This document shows, one piece after another, positions 14,143 to 22,991 of a stretch of 39,637 nucleotides of DNA. This stretch comes from an uncultured Lentisphaerota bacterium. Its GTDB lineage: Bacteria > Verrucomicrobiota > Lentisphaeria > Oligosphaerales > CAITYL01. The notes under the pieces were generated by a model. It was not told where the DNA came from. It made no database searches and was given only the letters and a program-made list of their open reading frames with translations. How positions within the stretch are numbered: position 1 is the stretch's first letter; each line of letters starts with the position of its first letter. Location: contig CAITYL010000375.1 in NCBI GenBank assembly GCA_903896595.1, positions 1 to 39,637 on the forward strand. The letters run 5' to 3'. The translations under genes were made by a program, and so were the position numbers.

Positions 14143-15774
14143 GTCCCGCGCGTAGGTCGCCTCCAGCGTCGGGCTGGCGGCGGTTTTCCACGGCGGTTCA
14201 ATGAACGACCAAATGCGGGTGTTGACCAAGCGGTCGATCTCCCGGTAGAAATTGATCGCGCCCTTGAACCCGGCGTACGGGCCGCCGTAATCGTAGCTGT
14301 GCAGCTGTTTGCAGGGGACGCCGTGTTTTTGGACACCGTACTTTTCCTTGATGCCCGCGCAGAACACATCTGGCCGGCAGAGCTCCAGCAGTCGCTGGGT
14401 GTCCTGCTCGTTGATGTCGTCGATGACCAGGGTCTCATTGTCCATCTGCGGCATCATGCCCTGATAGTCGCTGAACTCGAAGTTGACCGCGGCCAGTTTT
14501 TGGCGTTTTTCGTCGCTCAGCACCTGGCGGAACCGTTTCGGATCCCGTTCGACATCCAGTTCCTCAATGTTGCGGCTGTCCGCGTCAAGGGTGACGGTGG
14601 AGAGAACCTTGCGGCCCTCGTAATCGTCGCGGTGGGCGAACTCGTAACCGGCGGCGATGGTTTTCATGCCGATCTCCGAGAACAGGTCCTGGTAATGGTG
14701 GGCGCGGCTGCCGCCGACGAAGAGCATGGCGGTCTTGCCGGTGCAGCGGGGTTTGATCTCCGCCTCAACGGCCGCGACCTTGGCCATTTCCTCGGCAATC
14801 ACCGTCTCGACGCGGGCCGTCAGTTCCGCATCCCCGAAGAACGCCGCCATCTTGCGCAGTGACTTGGCGGTGGCATGGGCGCCGATGAAATTGACCTTGA
14901 ACCACGGCACCCCGAACTTTTTCTCGATCATGTCCGCCACGTAGTTGATGGAACGGTGGCACATGACGACGTTCAGGTCGGCGGTGTGCGCCCGTTCGAA
15001 CTGGCCGATGGTGGAATTGCCGCTCAGGGTCGCCACCAGCGTGAAGCCGCAACGCTCCAGCAGCTCTTCCAGCACGAAGGCGTCGCCGCCGATGTTGTAC
15101 TCGCCCAGCAGGGTGATGTTGAACTTGCCGGCGGGTGCCGTGTCATCCCGGCCGATCACATGTTTGAAGAGCTGGTTGTTGGCGATGTGATGCCCGGCCG
15201 ACTGCGAAACGCCTTTGTAGCCTTCACAGGAGAAGCCGAAGATATTGATCCCCAGCTTTTCCTTCATTTCCTTGGCCACGGCATGGACATCATCGCCAAT
15301 CAAGCCCACCGGACAGGTGGAGAAAATGCCAATCGCCTTGGGATGGAACAGGTCGTAGGCCTCCTGCACGGCCGCCCGCAGCTTCTTCTCGCCACCGAAG
15401 ACGATATTTTCGTCCTGCATGTCCGTCGTGAAACAGTAGGTCATGAAGTTCTCATCCTGGTCGGTCGGCGGGCGCGTCTGGTTGCGCCGGGTCAGCCAGG
15501 CATAGAACGAACAGCCGACCGGGCCGTGAACCAGGTTGATGATGTCCCGGGTCGGCCCGAGGACCACGCCCTTGCAGCCGGCGTAACAGCAGCCGCGCTG
15601 GGTGATGATGCCCGGCGTTGTCCGCACATTGGCCTTGACCGGCGGGACGTTGTCCGCCGCATCCTTCTGGTTGACCACCAGTTGCGGCGCCCGCTTTTTG
15701 GCCAGTTTGGCCGGATAGCCGGCGAGGATCTTTTCGCGCAGTCCCTCGCCCTTCGGTAGGTCATGGTGCTTCAT
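14140..15774 (-). CDS. nifD: Nitrogenase molybdenum-iron protein alpha chain
   Basis: A 544-residue NifD. P-cluster cysteines lie in RGCCYAGCKGV, HGPVGCSFYAW and STCPVGLIGDD. FeMo-cofactor ligands are the Cys of VVMCHRSINYV and the His of KQLHSYDYGGPYAGF, and VSQSAGHHIAN carries the catalytically important Gln and His near the cofactor. A region of about 50 residues (roughly 390-440, RNIEELDVERDPKRFRQVLS) matches the insertion found in clostridial-type (group II/III) NifD. The start has AGGAG upstream at a somewhat long spacing. The stop TAG coincides with the end of the inverted-repeat element, so the last few residues may not be the ancestral ones. Confidence 0.97.
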   Translation of the reverse strand: MKHHDLPKGEGLREKILAGYPAKLAKKRAPQLVVNQKDAADNVPPVKANVRTTPGIITQRGCCYAGCKGVVLGPTRDIINLVHGPVGCSFYAWLTRRNQTRPPTDQDENFMTYCFTTDMQDENIVFGGEKKLRAAVQEAYDLFHPKAIGIFSTCPVGLIGDDVHAVAKEMKEKLGINIFGFSCEGYKGVSQSAGHHIANNQLFKHVIGRDDTAPAGKFNITLLGEYNIGGDAFVLEELLERCGFTLVATLSGNSTIGQFERAHTADLNVVMCHRSINYVADMIEKKFGVPWFKVNFIGAHATAKSLRKMAAFFGDAELTARVETVIAEEMAKVAAVEAEIKPRCTGKTAMLFVGGSRAHHYQDLFSEIGMKTIAAGYEFAHRDDYEGRKVLSTVTLDADSRNIEELDVERDPKRFRQVLSDEKRQKLAAVNFEFSDYQGMMPQMDNETLVIDDINEQDTQRLLELCRPDVFCAGIKEKYGVQKHGVPCKQLHSYDYGGPYAGFKGAINFYREIDRLVNTRIWSFIEPPWKTAASPTLEATYARD

Positions 15775-15798
15775 GGGGACAGATTCTCCTGCGTGCGG

Positions 15799-16182
15799 TT
15801 ACAGTTTTTCATCGAGGGCCAGGTCGCCCGTCTCGCCGGTGCGGACCCGCACGGCGTCCAGCAGGGGCATGACGAAAATTTTGCCGTCACCCGCGTTGCC
15901 GGTCTGGTTGACCTTGATAATGGTGTTGACCGCGCCTGCGACCATGCCGTCCGGCACGACCACGGTCAGCAACCGTTTCGGATACAGTTTGGGCGCCGGT
16001 CCGAGCAGCGCGATGGCTTCCTCGTTGCCCGCCCGTGCTCCCTCAAGCAGGCTGACGTCGATCTTGCCCCGCCCGCGCCCCATCACCTTGCGGGCGGTGA
16101 ACTGCGAATAGCCGTTCTCAGCCAGCGCACGCTTGGTATCGTTGATTTTGTTCATCCGGATGATGGCCATTACTTCTTTCAC
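15799..16182 (-). CDS. nifI2: Nitrogen-fixation PII protein 2
   Basis: A 127-residue PII-family protein of the NifI2 type. It reads VKEVMAIIRMNKINDTKRAL, has a T-loop region rich in Pro/Lys (GPAPKLYPKRLLTVVVPD), and ends with the PII core GNAGDGKIFVMPLLDAVRVRTGE. NifI1 and NifI2 form a complex that inhibits nitrogenase when ammonium is available and is relieved by 2-oxoglutarate. The GTG at 16182 is chosen because GAGGA lies eight bases upstream and the protein then begins like other NifI2 proteins. It sits between nifI1 and nifD, as in methanogens and clostridia. Confidence 0.92.
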   Translation of the reverse strand: MKEVMAIIRMNKINDTKRALAENGYSQFTARKVMGRGRGKIDVSLLEGARAGNEEAIALLGPAPKLYPKRLLTVVVPDGMVAGAVNTIIKVNQTGNAGDGKIFVMPLLDAVRVRTGETGDLALDEKL

Positions 16183-16227
16183 GGCAGTGTTCCTCGCAAC
16201 GTGATACACGGTTGACGTTTGATCCGC

Positions 16228-16554
16228 TCAGACCTCTTTCACCCCTGAGCTGACGGTGTACACCTCGTCCACCTTGGAGACGAAGATCTTGCCGTCGCCG
16301 AAGGCGCCCTTGACGCCGGTGCGCGCCGCGCCCAAGATGGTGGTGATGATGAACTCCTTGTCATCGTCCTTCGCCACCGTCAGCAGCAGTTCCTTGGGCA
16401 GTTCGTCATAGTGGATCTCGCCGATTCTGACGCCGCGCTGTTTGCCCCGGCCGACGACGTCCATCTTGGTCACCGCCGGAAAGCCGGCCTCCATCAGCGC
16501 CGCCATCACGGCGTCCACTTTTTCCGGACGCACAATCGCTCGAATGATAATCAT
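16228..16554 (-). CDS. nifI1: Nitrogen-fixation PII protein 1
   Basis: A 108-residue PII protein of the NifI1 type, starting MIIIRAIVRPEKVDAVMAAL and containing VVGRGKQRGVRIGE (T-loop), LPKELLLTV and GAFGDGKIFVSKVDEVYTV. It lacks the GlnB-type T-loop tyrosine that is uridylylated. AAGGAG lies eight bases before the ATG. Partner of NifI2 in post-translational control of nitrogenase; it lies directly after nifH. Confidence 0.94.
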   Translation of the reverse strand: MIIIRAIVRPEKVDAVMAALMEAGFPAVTKMDVVGRGKQRGVRIGEIHYDELPKELLLTVAKDDDKEFIITTILGAARTGVKGAFGDGKIFVSKVDEVYTVSSGVKEV

Positions 16555-16615
16555 GACCGTAACTCCTTTTTTACGTTGGCACTATCGTTTTTTGTGTGCG
16601 GGTGGTGGCGGCGCC

Positions 16616-17536
<921 letters not shown>

Positions 17537-17538
17537 TT

Positions 17539-17554
17539 AGCAATCGCCGTGCCA
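17539..17554 (-). promoter_or_regulatory. Sigma-54 (-24/-12) promoter of nifH
   Basis: Minus strand TGGCACGGCGATTGCT matches the consensus TGGCACG-N4-TTGCW exactly, with GG-N10-GC spacing. Predicted start near 17528. Confidence 0.92.
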
Positions 17555-17565
17555 TGGATTTTTAT

Positions 17566-17577
17566 AAGTTATAACTT
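17566..17577. promoter_or_regulatory. AAGTTATAACTT palindrome upstream of the nifH promoter
   Basis: A perfect 12-bp palindrome in an AT-rich stretch (17556-17610) between the sigma-54 site and the CTAC-N6-GTAG sites. It may be an operator or part of a bend/IHF-type region. Confidence 0.35.
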
Positions 17578-17653
17578 TTTAATTTATAATGATTAATAAA
17601 TGTTTATTGGTGTTTTGTGTCCTGGTCGGGTGGCCGCGCTACGAGGTCGCCGT

Positions 17654-17669
17654 CCTACCATTCGGTAGT
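17654..17669. promoter_or_regulatory. Candidate activator site 1 (CTAC-N6-GTAG)
   Basis: CCTACCATTCGGTAGT, a palindrome about 133 bp upstream of the predicted nifH start and about 108 bp upstream of the mod start. Its centre is 31 bp (three helical turns) from site 2. Confidence 0.6.
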
Positions 17670-17684
17670 CGGCACCGGCCCTGG

Positions 17685-17700
17685 CCTACCGGAATGTAGG
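17685..17700. promoter_or_regulatory. Candidate activator site 2 (CCTAC-N6-GTAGG)
   Basis: CCTACCGGAATGTAGG, a perfect 5-bp-arm palindrome. About -77 relative to the mod start and -164 relative to nifH. Confidence 0.62.
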
Positions 17701-17742
17701 AAATCCCCCGGCCGCCCGGTGCGGCGCCCGCCCGTCTCGTGG

Positions 17743-17759
17743 TTGGCACGGCGAGTGCT
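17743..17759 (+). promoter_or_regulatory. Sigma-54 promoter of mop-modBC-modA
   Basis: TTGGCACGGCGAGTGCT has GG-N10-GC spacing and one mismatch to TTGCW. Predicted start near 17770, 63 nt before the mop ATG. Confidence 0.85.
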
Positions 17760-17832
17760 TATTGTCTGTCGCCAACCGTTCACAGCTTCGCGGTCCCCAT
17801 CCCGCGCTCCCTAATAAGCAAAGGACATCGTC

Positions 17833-18042
17833 ATGAAACCAAGCGCACACCCCCCAGCGAAATGCACGGTCAAGGAAATCCGCGAGGGCACGGTAAACAC
17901 CGAAATCATCCTGGCGTCGCCGGACGGCCGGGAAATCGTGGCGGTCCTCACGCGCGGTTCGGTGCGGGGCCTTGGCCTGAAATCCGCTTTGCCGGTGGAG
18001 GCGGTCGGTAAATCCCGCGGCGGCCGCGGCGGCGTGGAATAA
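17833..18042 (+). CDS. Molbindin (Mop)-like molybdate-binding protein
   Basis: A 69-residue single Mop/TOBE domain: CTVKEIREGTVNTEIILASP, then REIVAVLTRGSVRGLGL. Molbindins bind molybdate or tungstate as oligomers and buffer Mo for cofactor assembly. AAAGGA lies before the ATG. The last third differs from usual molbindins: where they have a K-A-S-x-V-M-I-G type ending, this one has VGKSRGGRGGVE, so anion binding may be changed. First gene of the mod operon, 12 bp before modB. Confidence 0.8.
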   Translation: MKPSAHPPAKCTVKEIREGTVNTEIILASPDGREIVAVLTRGSVRGLGLKSALPVEAVGKSRGGRGGVE

Positions 18043-18054
18043 CGGAGCAAGACC

Positions 18055-18738
18055 ATGCTTTCCCCCGCCGAATGGTCGGCGCTGAAACTCTCGCTCATCC
18101 TCTCGACAGGCGCCGTCTTGCTGGCCCTGCCGCCCGGGGTGTTGCTGGGCTGGCTGCTGGCGCGCCGCCGTTTTCCCGGCAAGGTGTGGGTGGAAATGCT
18201 GGTCTGGTTGCCGTTGGTGGTGCCGCCGGTGGTGACCGGCTATGGCATTCTCGTCCTCTTTGGCCGTCATGGCTGGCTGGGACGGCCGTTGCTGGAATGG
18301 TTTGGCGTCCATATCGTTTTTGATTGGAAAGGGATGATGCTGGCGGCGGCGGCCAGCGGCCTGCCGCTGCTGGTACGCTCGGTGCGCACCGCCATTGAGG
18401 GGGTGGATGCGCGGCTGGAGTTGGCGGCCGCCACTCTCGGGTTCGCGCCGTGGCGCGTGTTTTGGAACGTGACGTTGCCGCTGGTCTGGCCCGGCCTGGT
18501 GGCGGGGCTGGTGCTCTGCTTTGCCCGGGCGGTGGGCGAATTCGGCGCCACGCGCGTGGTGGGCTTGAACACCGATGGGAACCGCACGCTGCCGCTGGAA
18601 ATTTACGCGCAGATCGAGGCGCCTGACGGCAGTGGTGGCGGGCTGCTGCGGCTGGTTCTGCTTTCGCTGCTGCTCTCCGGGGCGGCGTTGTGGGTTTGCG
18701 AGATGTTGTTGCGGCGCCGGAAGGAGCATGGCGGGTGA
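18055..18738 (+). CDS. modB: Molybdate ABC transporter permease
   Basis: A 227-residue inner-membrane permease with about five hydrophobic segments (LKLSLILSTGAVLLALPPGV; VWLPLVVPPVVTGYGILVLF; the C-terminal LLRLVLLSLLLSGAALWVCE). The EAA loop that contacts ModC is at LELAAATLGFAPWRVFWNVT, about residues 121-140. AREGEFG-like AVGEFGATRVVG is characteristic of ModB. GGAGC precedes the ATG. The stop overlaps the modC GTG start. Confidence 0.95.
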   Translation: MLSPAEWSALKLSLILSTGAVLLALPPGVLLGWLLARRRFPGKVWVEMLVWLPLVVPPVVTGYGILVLFGRHGWLGRPLLEWFGVHIVFDWKGMMLAAAASGLPLLVRSVRTAIEGVDARLELAAATLGFAPWRVFWNVTLPLVWPGLVAGLVLCFARAVGEFGATRVVGLNTDGNRTLPLEIYAQIEAPDGSGGGLLRLVLLSLLLSGAALWVCEMLLRRRKEHGG

Positions 18739-19799
18739 TTGACGCACGCTTCATCTTGGAACGGGGCGCGTTTCGCTTGGAGGTCGAGCTGAAGTCGAAC
18801 GCCCCCGTGGTGGCGATTGCGGGCCCCTCAGGCGCCGGCAAGACCTCGGTGCTGAATGCGATCAGCGGCCTGCTCCGGCCGGCGTCCGGTGAAATCCGCC
18901 TCGACGGCGTGGTGTACGACCGGCCGGAAACGGGGATTCATCTGCCGCCGCACCGCCGCCGGATCGGTTACGTTTTCCAGGACAACCGGCTGTTTCCCCA
19001 TCTGTCGGTGGAGGAGAACCTGCTGGCGGGCTGGCGCCGGCTGCGTCCGGCGGAACGCCGCGTCGGTTTTCAGGAGGTGGTGGAACTGTCCGGACTCGGG
19101 CCGTTGCTGGGGCGTTTTCCGGCCACGCTCTCCGGCGGCGAGCAGCGGCGGGTGGGCATCGGCCGGGCCTTGCTGACCTCGCCGCGGTTGCTGATTTTGG
19201 ACGAACCGCTGGCCGGGCTGGACAGGCAATTGCGGGATTCCCTGCTCGCCTACCTGATGAAACTTCCTCAATGCCTTGATGTGCAAATGCTTTATGTGAG
19301 TCACACCCTGGGCGATCTGCTGGCCCTGGCGCGAGACGCCGCCGTGATCCGGGATGGGCGGTTGCGCCTGCTGGCCGCGCCCGAGCAGTTGCTGGACGCC
19401 GGCGCCAATGGCGTGACCGAAACCGTGGAAGCCGGTCTCGCGGGAACCGTGGCCGGGCCGGCGGCGGATCCGGGATTCTTGTGCGTGGTTGTCGGCGGTG
19501 ACCGGATCACGGTGCGGGGGCCGGCGTGCCCGGCTGGAACGCCGGTGCGCCTGCTGGTGCCCGCCCATCATGTGATGCTCGCTCTGCCGCCGCTGCCCGC
19601 CCTGAGTGTCCGCAACCGCCTGCCGGCCCGGGTGGCGGCGTTGCATGGGGACGGAGGGCAGGTAATCGCCAGCCTTGACGTGGCGGGACAGCGGCTGTTT
19701 GCCGACATCACTTCGGATGCCGTCCGGGAGCTGGCCCTGCGTCCCGGCGTGCCGGTCATTGCCTGTTTCAAGGCGCAAGCGGTGCGCCTGAGCATGTAG
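18735..19799 (+). CDS. modC: Molybdate ABC transporter ATP-binding protein
   Basis: A 354-residue ATPase with Walker A GPSGAGKTS, Q-loop FQDNRLFPHL, signature LSGGEQRRVGIGRALL, Walker B LLILDEPLAGLD and switch His YVSHTLGDL. The C-terminal third is a molybdate-binding TOBE/Mop-type domain (LSVRNRLPARVAALHG). The GTG at 18735 overlaps the modB stop and has AAGGAG upstream; the earlier in-frame start lies inside modB and is rejected. Confidence 0.95.
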   Translation: MIDARFILERGAFRLEVELKSNAPVVAIAGPSGAGKTSVLNAISGLLRPASGEIRLDGVVYDRPETGIHLPPHRRRIGYVFQDNRLFPHLSVEENLLAGWRRLRPAERRVGFQEVVELSGLGPLLGRFPATLSGGEQRRVGIGRALLTSPRLLILDEPLAGLDRQLRDSLLAYLMKLPQCLDVQMLYVSHTLGDLLALARDAAVIRDGRLRLLAAPEQLLDAGANGVTETVEAGLAGTVAGPAADPGFLCVVVGGDRITVRGPACPAGTPVRLLVPAHHVMLALPPLPALSVRNRLPARVAALHGDGGQVIASLDVAGQRLFADITSDAVRELALRPGVPVIACFKAQAVRLSM

Positions 19800-19822
19800 C
19801 CGTACCGAGTGCCTCATAACCT

Positions 19823-19918
19823 TAGCCTGGATTATTCGTGAGTGTAGCAAAGGGCTTGCAGCCCGCCCAATCGGGACGTAGCAGCTCGAAGAGCGCGATG
19901 CAATCGCTTTGCTACAAA
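19823..19918. repeat. TAGCCTGG inverted-repeat element between modC and modA
   Basis: Left end TAGCCTGGATTATTCGTGAG and the core TGTAGCAAAGGGCTTGCAGC ... GCAATCGCTTTGCTACA are clear; the right terminal repeat is decayed or missing. Confidence 0.8.
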
Positions 19919-19984
19919 ATCCAAAACGTGTGATGATTAAATTCCATTTCAAAGTCATTTTTACACCATCGGAAACCGCACCCC

Positions 19985-20749
19985 ATGAACACCTTTTTAC
20001 GACCCCTTGGTTTGGCCGCCGCTATTGGCTGGCAGTTGATTGCCATGGCCAGGGCGGAGGAGGCCGGGCCGGAGCTGACCGTGCTGGCGGCGGCCACGCT
20101 TCAGGCGCCGCTGAAGGAACTGGCCGCCGGCTTTGACGGTGGCCGGACCCGGGTGCGGTTCAGCTTTGATTCGTCCGGTGTGCTGAGCCGGCAGATTCGG
20201 CATGGCGCGCCGGCGGATGTGTTCATTGCCGCCGACTGGCCATGGATCGACGGTCTGAAAGCGGCCGGCCGGCTGCTGGACGGCACGATTGGCATCGTGG
20301 CGGGCGCCTCCTTGGTGGTGATCCAGCCGGTGGGAGCGCCGCCAGTGAAGGATCTGGGCGGACTGGCCGGCTTGTCGCGCGTCGCCATCGGGGATCCGGC
20401 TACCGTGCCAGCGGGCGTCTATGCCCGTGAAGCCTTGCAGAAGGCCGGGATCTGGAGCGCCATGCGGGAAAAGTTGGCTTATGCCGGCAACGGCGCGGCC
20501 GTGGCGGCCCTGGTCGAACGCGGCGAGGTGGATGCCGGCATCGTCATGAACGGCACCCCGATGCGCCGGGACAAGGCGGTGGTCGTCTACACCGTTCCTG
20601 AAGCCTTGCACCACCCCATTGTCTATCCTGTGGCGGTGCTCAAGGCAAGCGAGAAACCGGCCATGGCCACGGCATTTGTGCTCTACTTGCAGACGCCGGC
20701 GGCGCGGGCGGTGCTGAAGAAACACGGGTTTACCGTGCCCGCCGATTGA
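19985..20749 (+). CDS. modA: Molybdate ABC transporter substrate-binding protein
   Basis: A 254-residue periplasmic binding protein with a signal peptide (LGLAAAIGWQLIAMARA, cleavage near residue 25). ModA motifs include LTVLAAATLQAPLKEL, FSFDSSGVLSRQI, GAPADVFIAAD and YPVAVLKAS. The anion-binding residue region near the C-terminus reads GIVMNGTP where many ModA have a tyrosine followed by TDA, a small deviation. The mod order mop-B-C-A is unusual; a repeat element separates modA from modC, so modA may rely on read-through. Confidence 0.92.
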   Translation: MNTFLRPLGLAAAIGWQLIAMARAEEAGPELTVLAAATLQAPLKELAAGFDGGRTRVRFSFDSSGVLSRQIRHGAPADVFIAADWPWIDGLKAAGRLLDGTIGIVAGASLVVIQPVGAPPVKDLGGLAGLSRVAIGDPATVPAGVYAREALQKAGIWSAMREKLAYAGNGAAVAALVERGEVDAGIVMNGTPMRRDKAVVVYTVPEALHHPIVYPVAVLKASEKPAMATAFVLYLQTPAARAVLKKHGFTVPAD

Positions 20750-20793
20750 ATTGGGGCTTCCGGCCATCCCTGCCTGCGGGCACTGGAAGCATT

Positions 20794-20809
20794 CCTACAT
20801 TTCGGTGGG
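20794..20809. promoter_or_regulatory. Candidate activator site 3 (CCTAC-N6-GTGGG)
   Basis: CCTACATTTCGGTGGG closely resembles sites 1 and 2 and lies about 175 bp upstream of a predicted sigma-54 start. Confidence 0.5.
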
Positions 20810-20835
20810 ATGCGTGGGGAAAGACGGTTGGTCAC

Positions 20836-20851
20836 GCTACCGCCCGGTATG
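20836..20851. promoter_or_regulatory. Candidate activator site 4 (CTAC-N6-GTAT)
   Basis: GCTACCGCCCGGTATG is a weaker match to the same pattern, 42 bp from site 3. Confidence 0.35.
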
Positions 20852-20949
20852 AAACCACCGGTGCCGGAAGACGGCAAGGCACAATTGTGTTATCTGTAAT
20901 ATTTTTATTTTAAGGATAATACGACTTTTTTCTACCTCAAGGTGCGGGC

Positions 20950-20966
20950 TTGGCATTGCCTTTGCT
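20950..20966 (+). promoter_or_regulatory. Sigma-54 promoter of the pseudopilin/PEP-CTERM/MFS group
   Basis: TTGGCATTGCCTTTGCT has GG-N10-GC spacing and keeps the invariant bases. Predicted start near 20977, about 68 nt before the ATG at 21045. Confidence 0.72.
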
Positions 20967-21044
20967 ATTCCTTTGGCGCCGGAACCGACACTGATTTGCC
21001 TGGCAGGCGGGATGTGTGGGCCGGCGCGGATAACCACGGCGCTT

Positions 21045-22052
21045 ATGATCCCCAAGCTGTCACAGAACGTTTTTCTGGCCTCCCGCCTCAATCACGGGTG
21101 GCGCGCGTTCACACTGGTGGAATTGCTGGCGGTACTCACGGTGTTGGCGGTTTTGCTGAGCCTGCTGCTGCCGGTCTTGGGGCAGGCCAAGGGGGCGGCC
21201 AAGAGCGCCGTTTGTCTGAACAGCCTGGCCCAGCTCGGCCGGGCCATGACGTTGTATGGCAACGAAACGGACGAACGCTACCCGCCGGCCTTTCTCTATC
21301 GCGGCATGGCTTTTCAGGACGGCCTGGAATTGCCCGTGACACCAACCCAGGGTTATCTTCACTGGTCTAACTTGTTGGTGAATAATGGATTGGCGTCATC
21401 GGCGTCCTTCCGCTGCCCGGCCTTTGAGCGTGGGGGACTGGCGCCGGCCAACACCACTCCGGATAATCTTGACGCCGGGCAGGCCAATGAGACGGCCGGC
21501 CTCGTTGACGACCAAGTTCCCCGGTGCGCCTATACTGTGAACCAGGCGCTTTGTTCGGCCAACCATTTCGTGGCGGGGTTCCAGGGCGCTTTCCGTGCCT
21601 GCCGGACCGCTTCCGCCGCGTCGGTGCAGGCTCCTGCCAGTACCATTTTGGCCACGGAATGGGCGACGGATTGGCGTTTGACGGCGGGTTCCGGCAGGGT
21701 TTGCCGAAGCTACCTGCCGGTGCATGGCTTTGTTGGGCTGGGGCCGGCCGCCAGCGCCGACCGTTCCGACTCCCGTTTCTTTGGCTGCCCGCGCCCTTGT
21801 TTCGCCTCCCTCCGGCGTCTGTCCCCCCTGGAACTGGCCGCCCAACCGCAGGCGGGGACGGTTGGCCTGAGCCGCCTTGACTGGGTCGGGCGCAACCACA
21901 ACCGCAAGCTGGGCCCCCTGGGCAGCCGCACCAGCAATTTCGTGTTCGCCGACGGCCATGCTGTCAACGCCACCATTTTCGACACGCTCCAGCCGTTCCA
22001 GTGGGGCGCGCAATTCTTCAGCCTGACGCCCGGCGATGATGTCGCCGACTGA
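21045..22052 (+). CDS. Type IV pilin-like prepilin with H-X9-DG C-terminal domain
   Basis: A 335-residue protein beginning with a class III signal (WRAFTLVELLAVLTVLAVLL), processed by prepilin peptidase between the Ala and Phe of AFTLVE. The C-terminus has the H-x9-DG pattern typical of the large pseudopilin-like families of Planctomycetes and Lentisphaerae (GRNHNRKLGPLG, then FVFADGHAV). The ATG at 21045 is chosen because it gives a short basic leader. These proteins are abundant in such genomes and mostly of unknown function. Unusually, it lies directly behind a sigma-54 promoter. Confidence 0.82.
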   Translation: MIPKLSQNVFLASRLNHGWRAFTLVELLAVLTVLAVLLSLLLPVLGQAKGAAKSAVCLNSLAQLGRAMTLYGNETDERYPPAFLYRGMAFQDGLELPVTPTQGYLHWSNLLVNNGLASSASFRCPAFERGGLAPANTTPDNLDAGQANETAGLVDDQVPRCAYTVNQALCSANHFVAGFQGAFRACRTASAASVQAPASTILATEWATDWRLTAGSGRVCRSYLPVHGFVGLGPAASADRSDSRFFGCPRPCFASLRRLSPLELAAQPQAGTVGLSRLDWVGRNHNRKLGPLGSRTSNFVFADGHAVNATIFDTLQPFQWGAQFFSLTPGDDVAD

Positions 22053-22151
22053 CGGCAGGCTGGAGGCCGGTGACGGGGCTATGCGCCCACTCCGTCATGC
22101 CGGCAGGGGCGACCCAGGGCGTGACAACACAAACCATCAGGAGATGCCATC

Positions 22152-22988
22152 ATGGTAACATGTCTTTTCAATCACTGGGTCGTACCGGTCTTGTGCGGCC
22201 TCGCCTTTCTGGCGGCGGCGGCAGTTCAGGCGGTAACCCTTTCGACCACCGCCATCGCGGACACCTTCGTCCTGAATCCGGGACCTGCCAACACGCTCGA
22301 AGACGCAGATAACCGCAATTTTGGCGGGTTGAACTCCCGGTCCGTGGCTGCCAGCACCGCCGTTGGCACTACCTCCGGCCAAAAGGGGGAATTTGATTCC
22401 CTGCTTCGCTTCAATGCCACTGCGACGCTGGCGGCTTTTGACGCCCTGTTTGGCGCGGGCAATTGGACCGTGACCGGCGTCAGCCTGAAACTCTGCACGT
22501 CGTACAACGTCTCCGGACCCGGCATCTTCAACGCGGCTGGGGCCGAGGGCAAGTTTGCCGTCAATTACATGCCGAACGACGGCAGTGCCTGGGTTCAGGG
22601 GCAGGGGTATACCAGCATAACGCCTGACGCCAAAAGTTACTCCGGCATCAGCTACGCCGGGTTGCAGACCCTTTTGGACGCCACCCCGGCCACCCTGGTC
22701 GGCGCCTACGACTATGTCAACCTGGGCACGACACAGTGGGAGACCTTTGACCTTGGCATCGGCACCCAGGCGTTGCTGGATGATCTCCTGGTCGGCGACA
22801 ACCTGTCGCTTCTGCTGACCCCGGCCGACAGCCAAGTGGCGTTCAACTTCACCTCCTGGCAGTACGGCAGCAGCAGCAAGCCGCCGACCCTGCTCATCAC
22901 CGCGGCGGCCATCCCGGAACCGGCCAGTGCTGGACTGCTGGCAGTGGCCTGCTGCTGCTGTCTGGCGCGCCGGATGAAAAGGCGGTGA
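22152..22988 (+). CDS. PEP-CTERM exported protein
   Basis: A 278-residue protein with an N-terminal signal peptide (VVPVLCGLAFLAAAAVQA) and a C-terminal PEP-CTERM sorting signal: IPEPASAG, then a hydrophobic stretch with four consecutive cysteines, then RRMKRR. The body is beta-rich (SLLRFNATATLAAF, WTVTGVSLKLCTSYN), like DNRLRE-type surface domains. EpsH/exosortase would process it. AGGAG precedes the ATG. Three bases separate its stop from the MFS gene. Confidence 0.85.
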   Translation: MVTCLFNHWVVPVLCGLAFLAAAAVQAVTLSTTAIADTFVLNPGPANTLEDADNRNFGGLNSRSVAASTAVGTTSGQKGEFDSLLRFNATATLAAFDALFGAGNWTVTGVSLKLCTSYNVSGPGIFNAAGAEGKFAVNYMPNDGSAWVQGQGYTSITPDAKSYSGISYAGLQTLLDATPATLVGAYDYVNLGTTQWETFDLGIGTQALLDDLLVGDNLSLLLTPADSQVAFNFTSWQYGSSSKPPTLLITAAAIPEPASAGLLAVACCCCLARRMKRR

Positions 22989-22991
22989 CCC

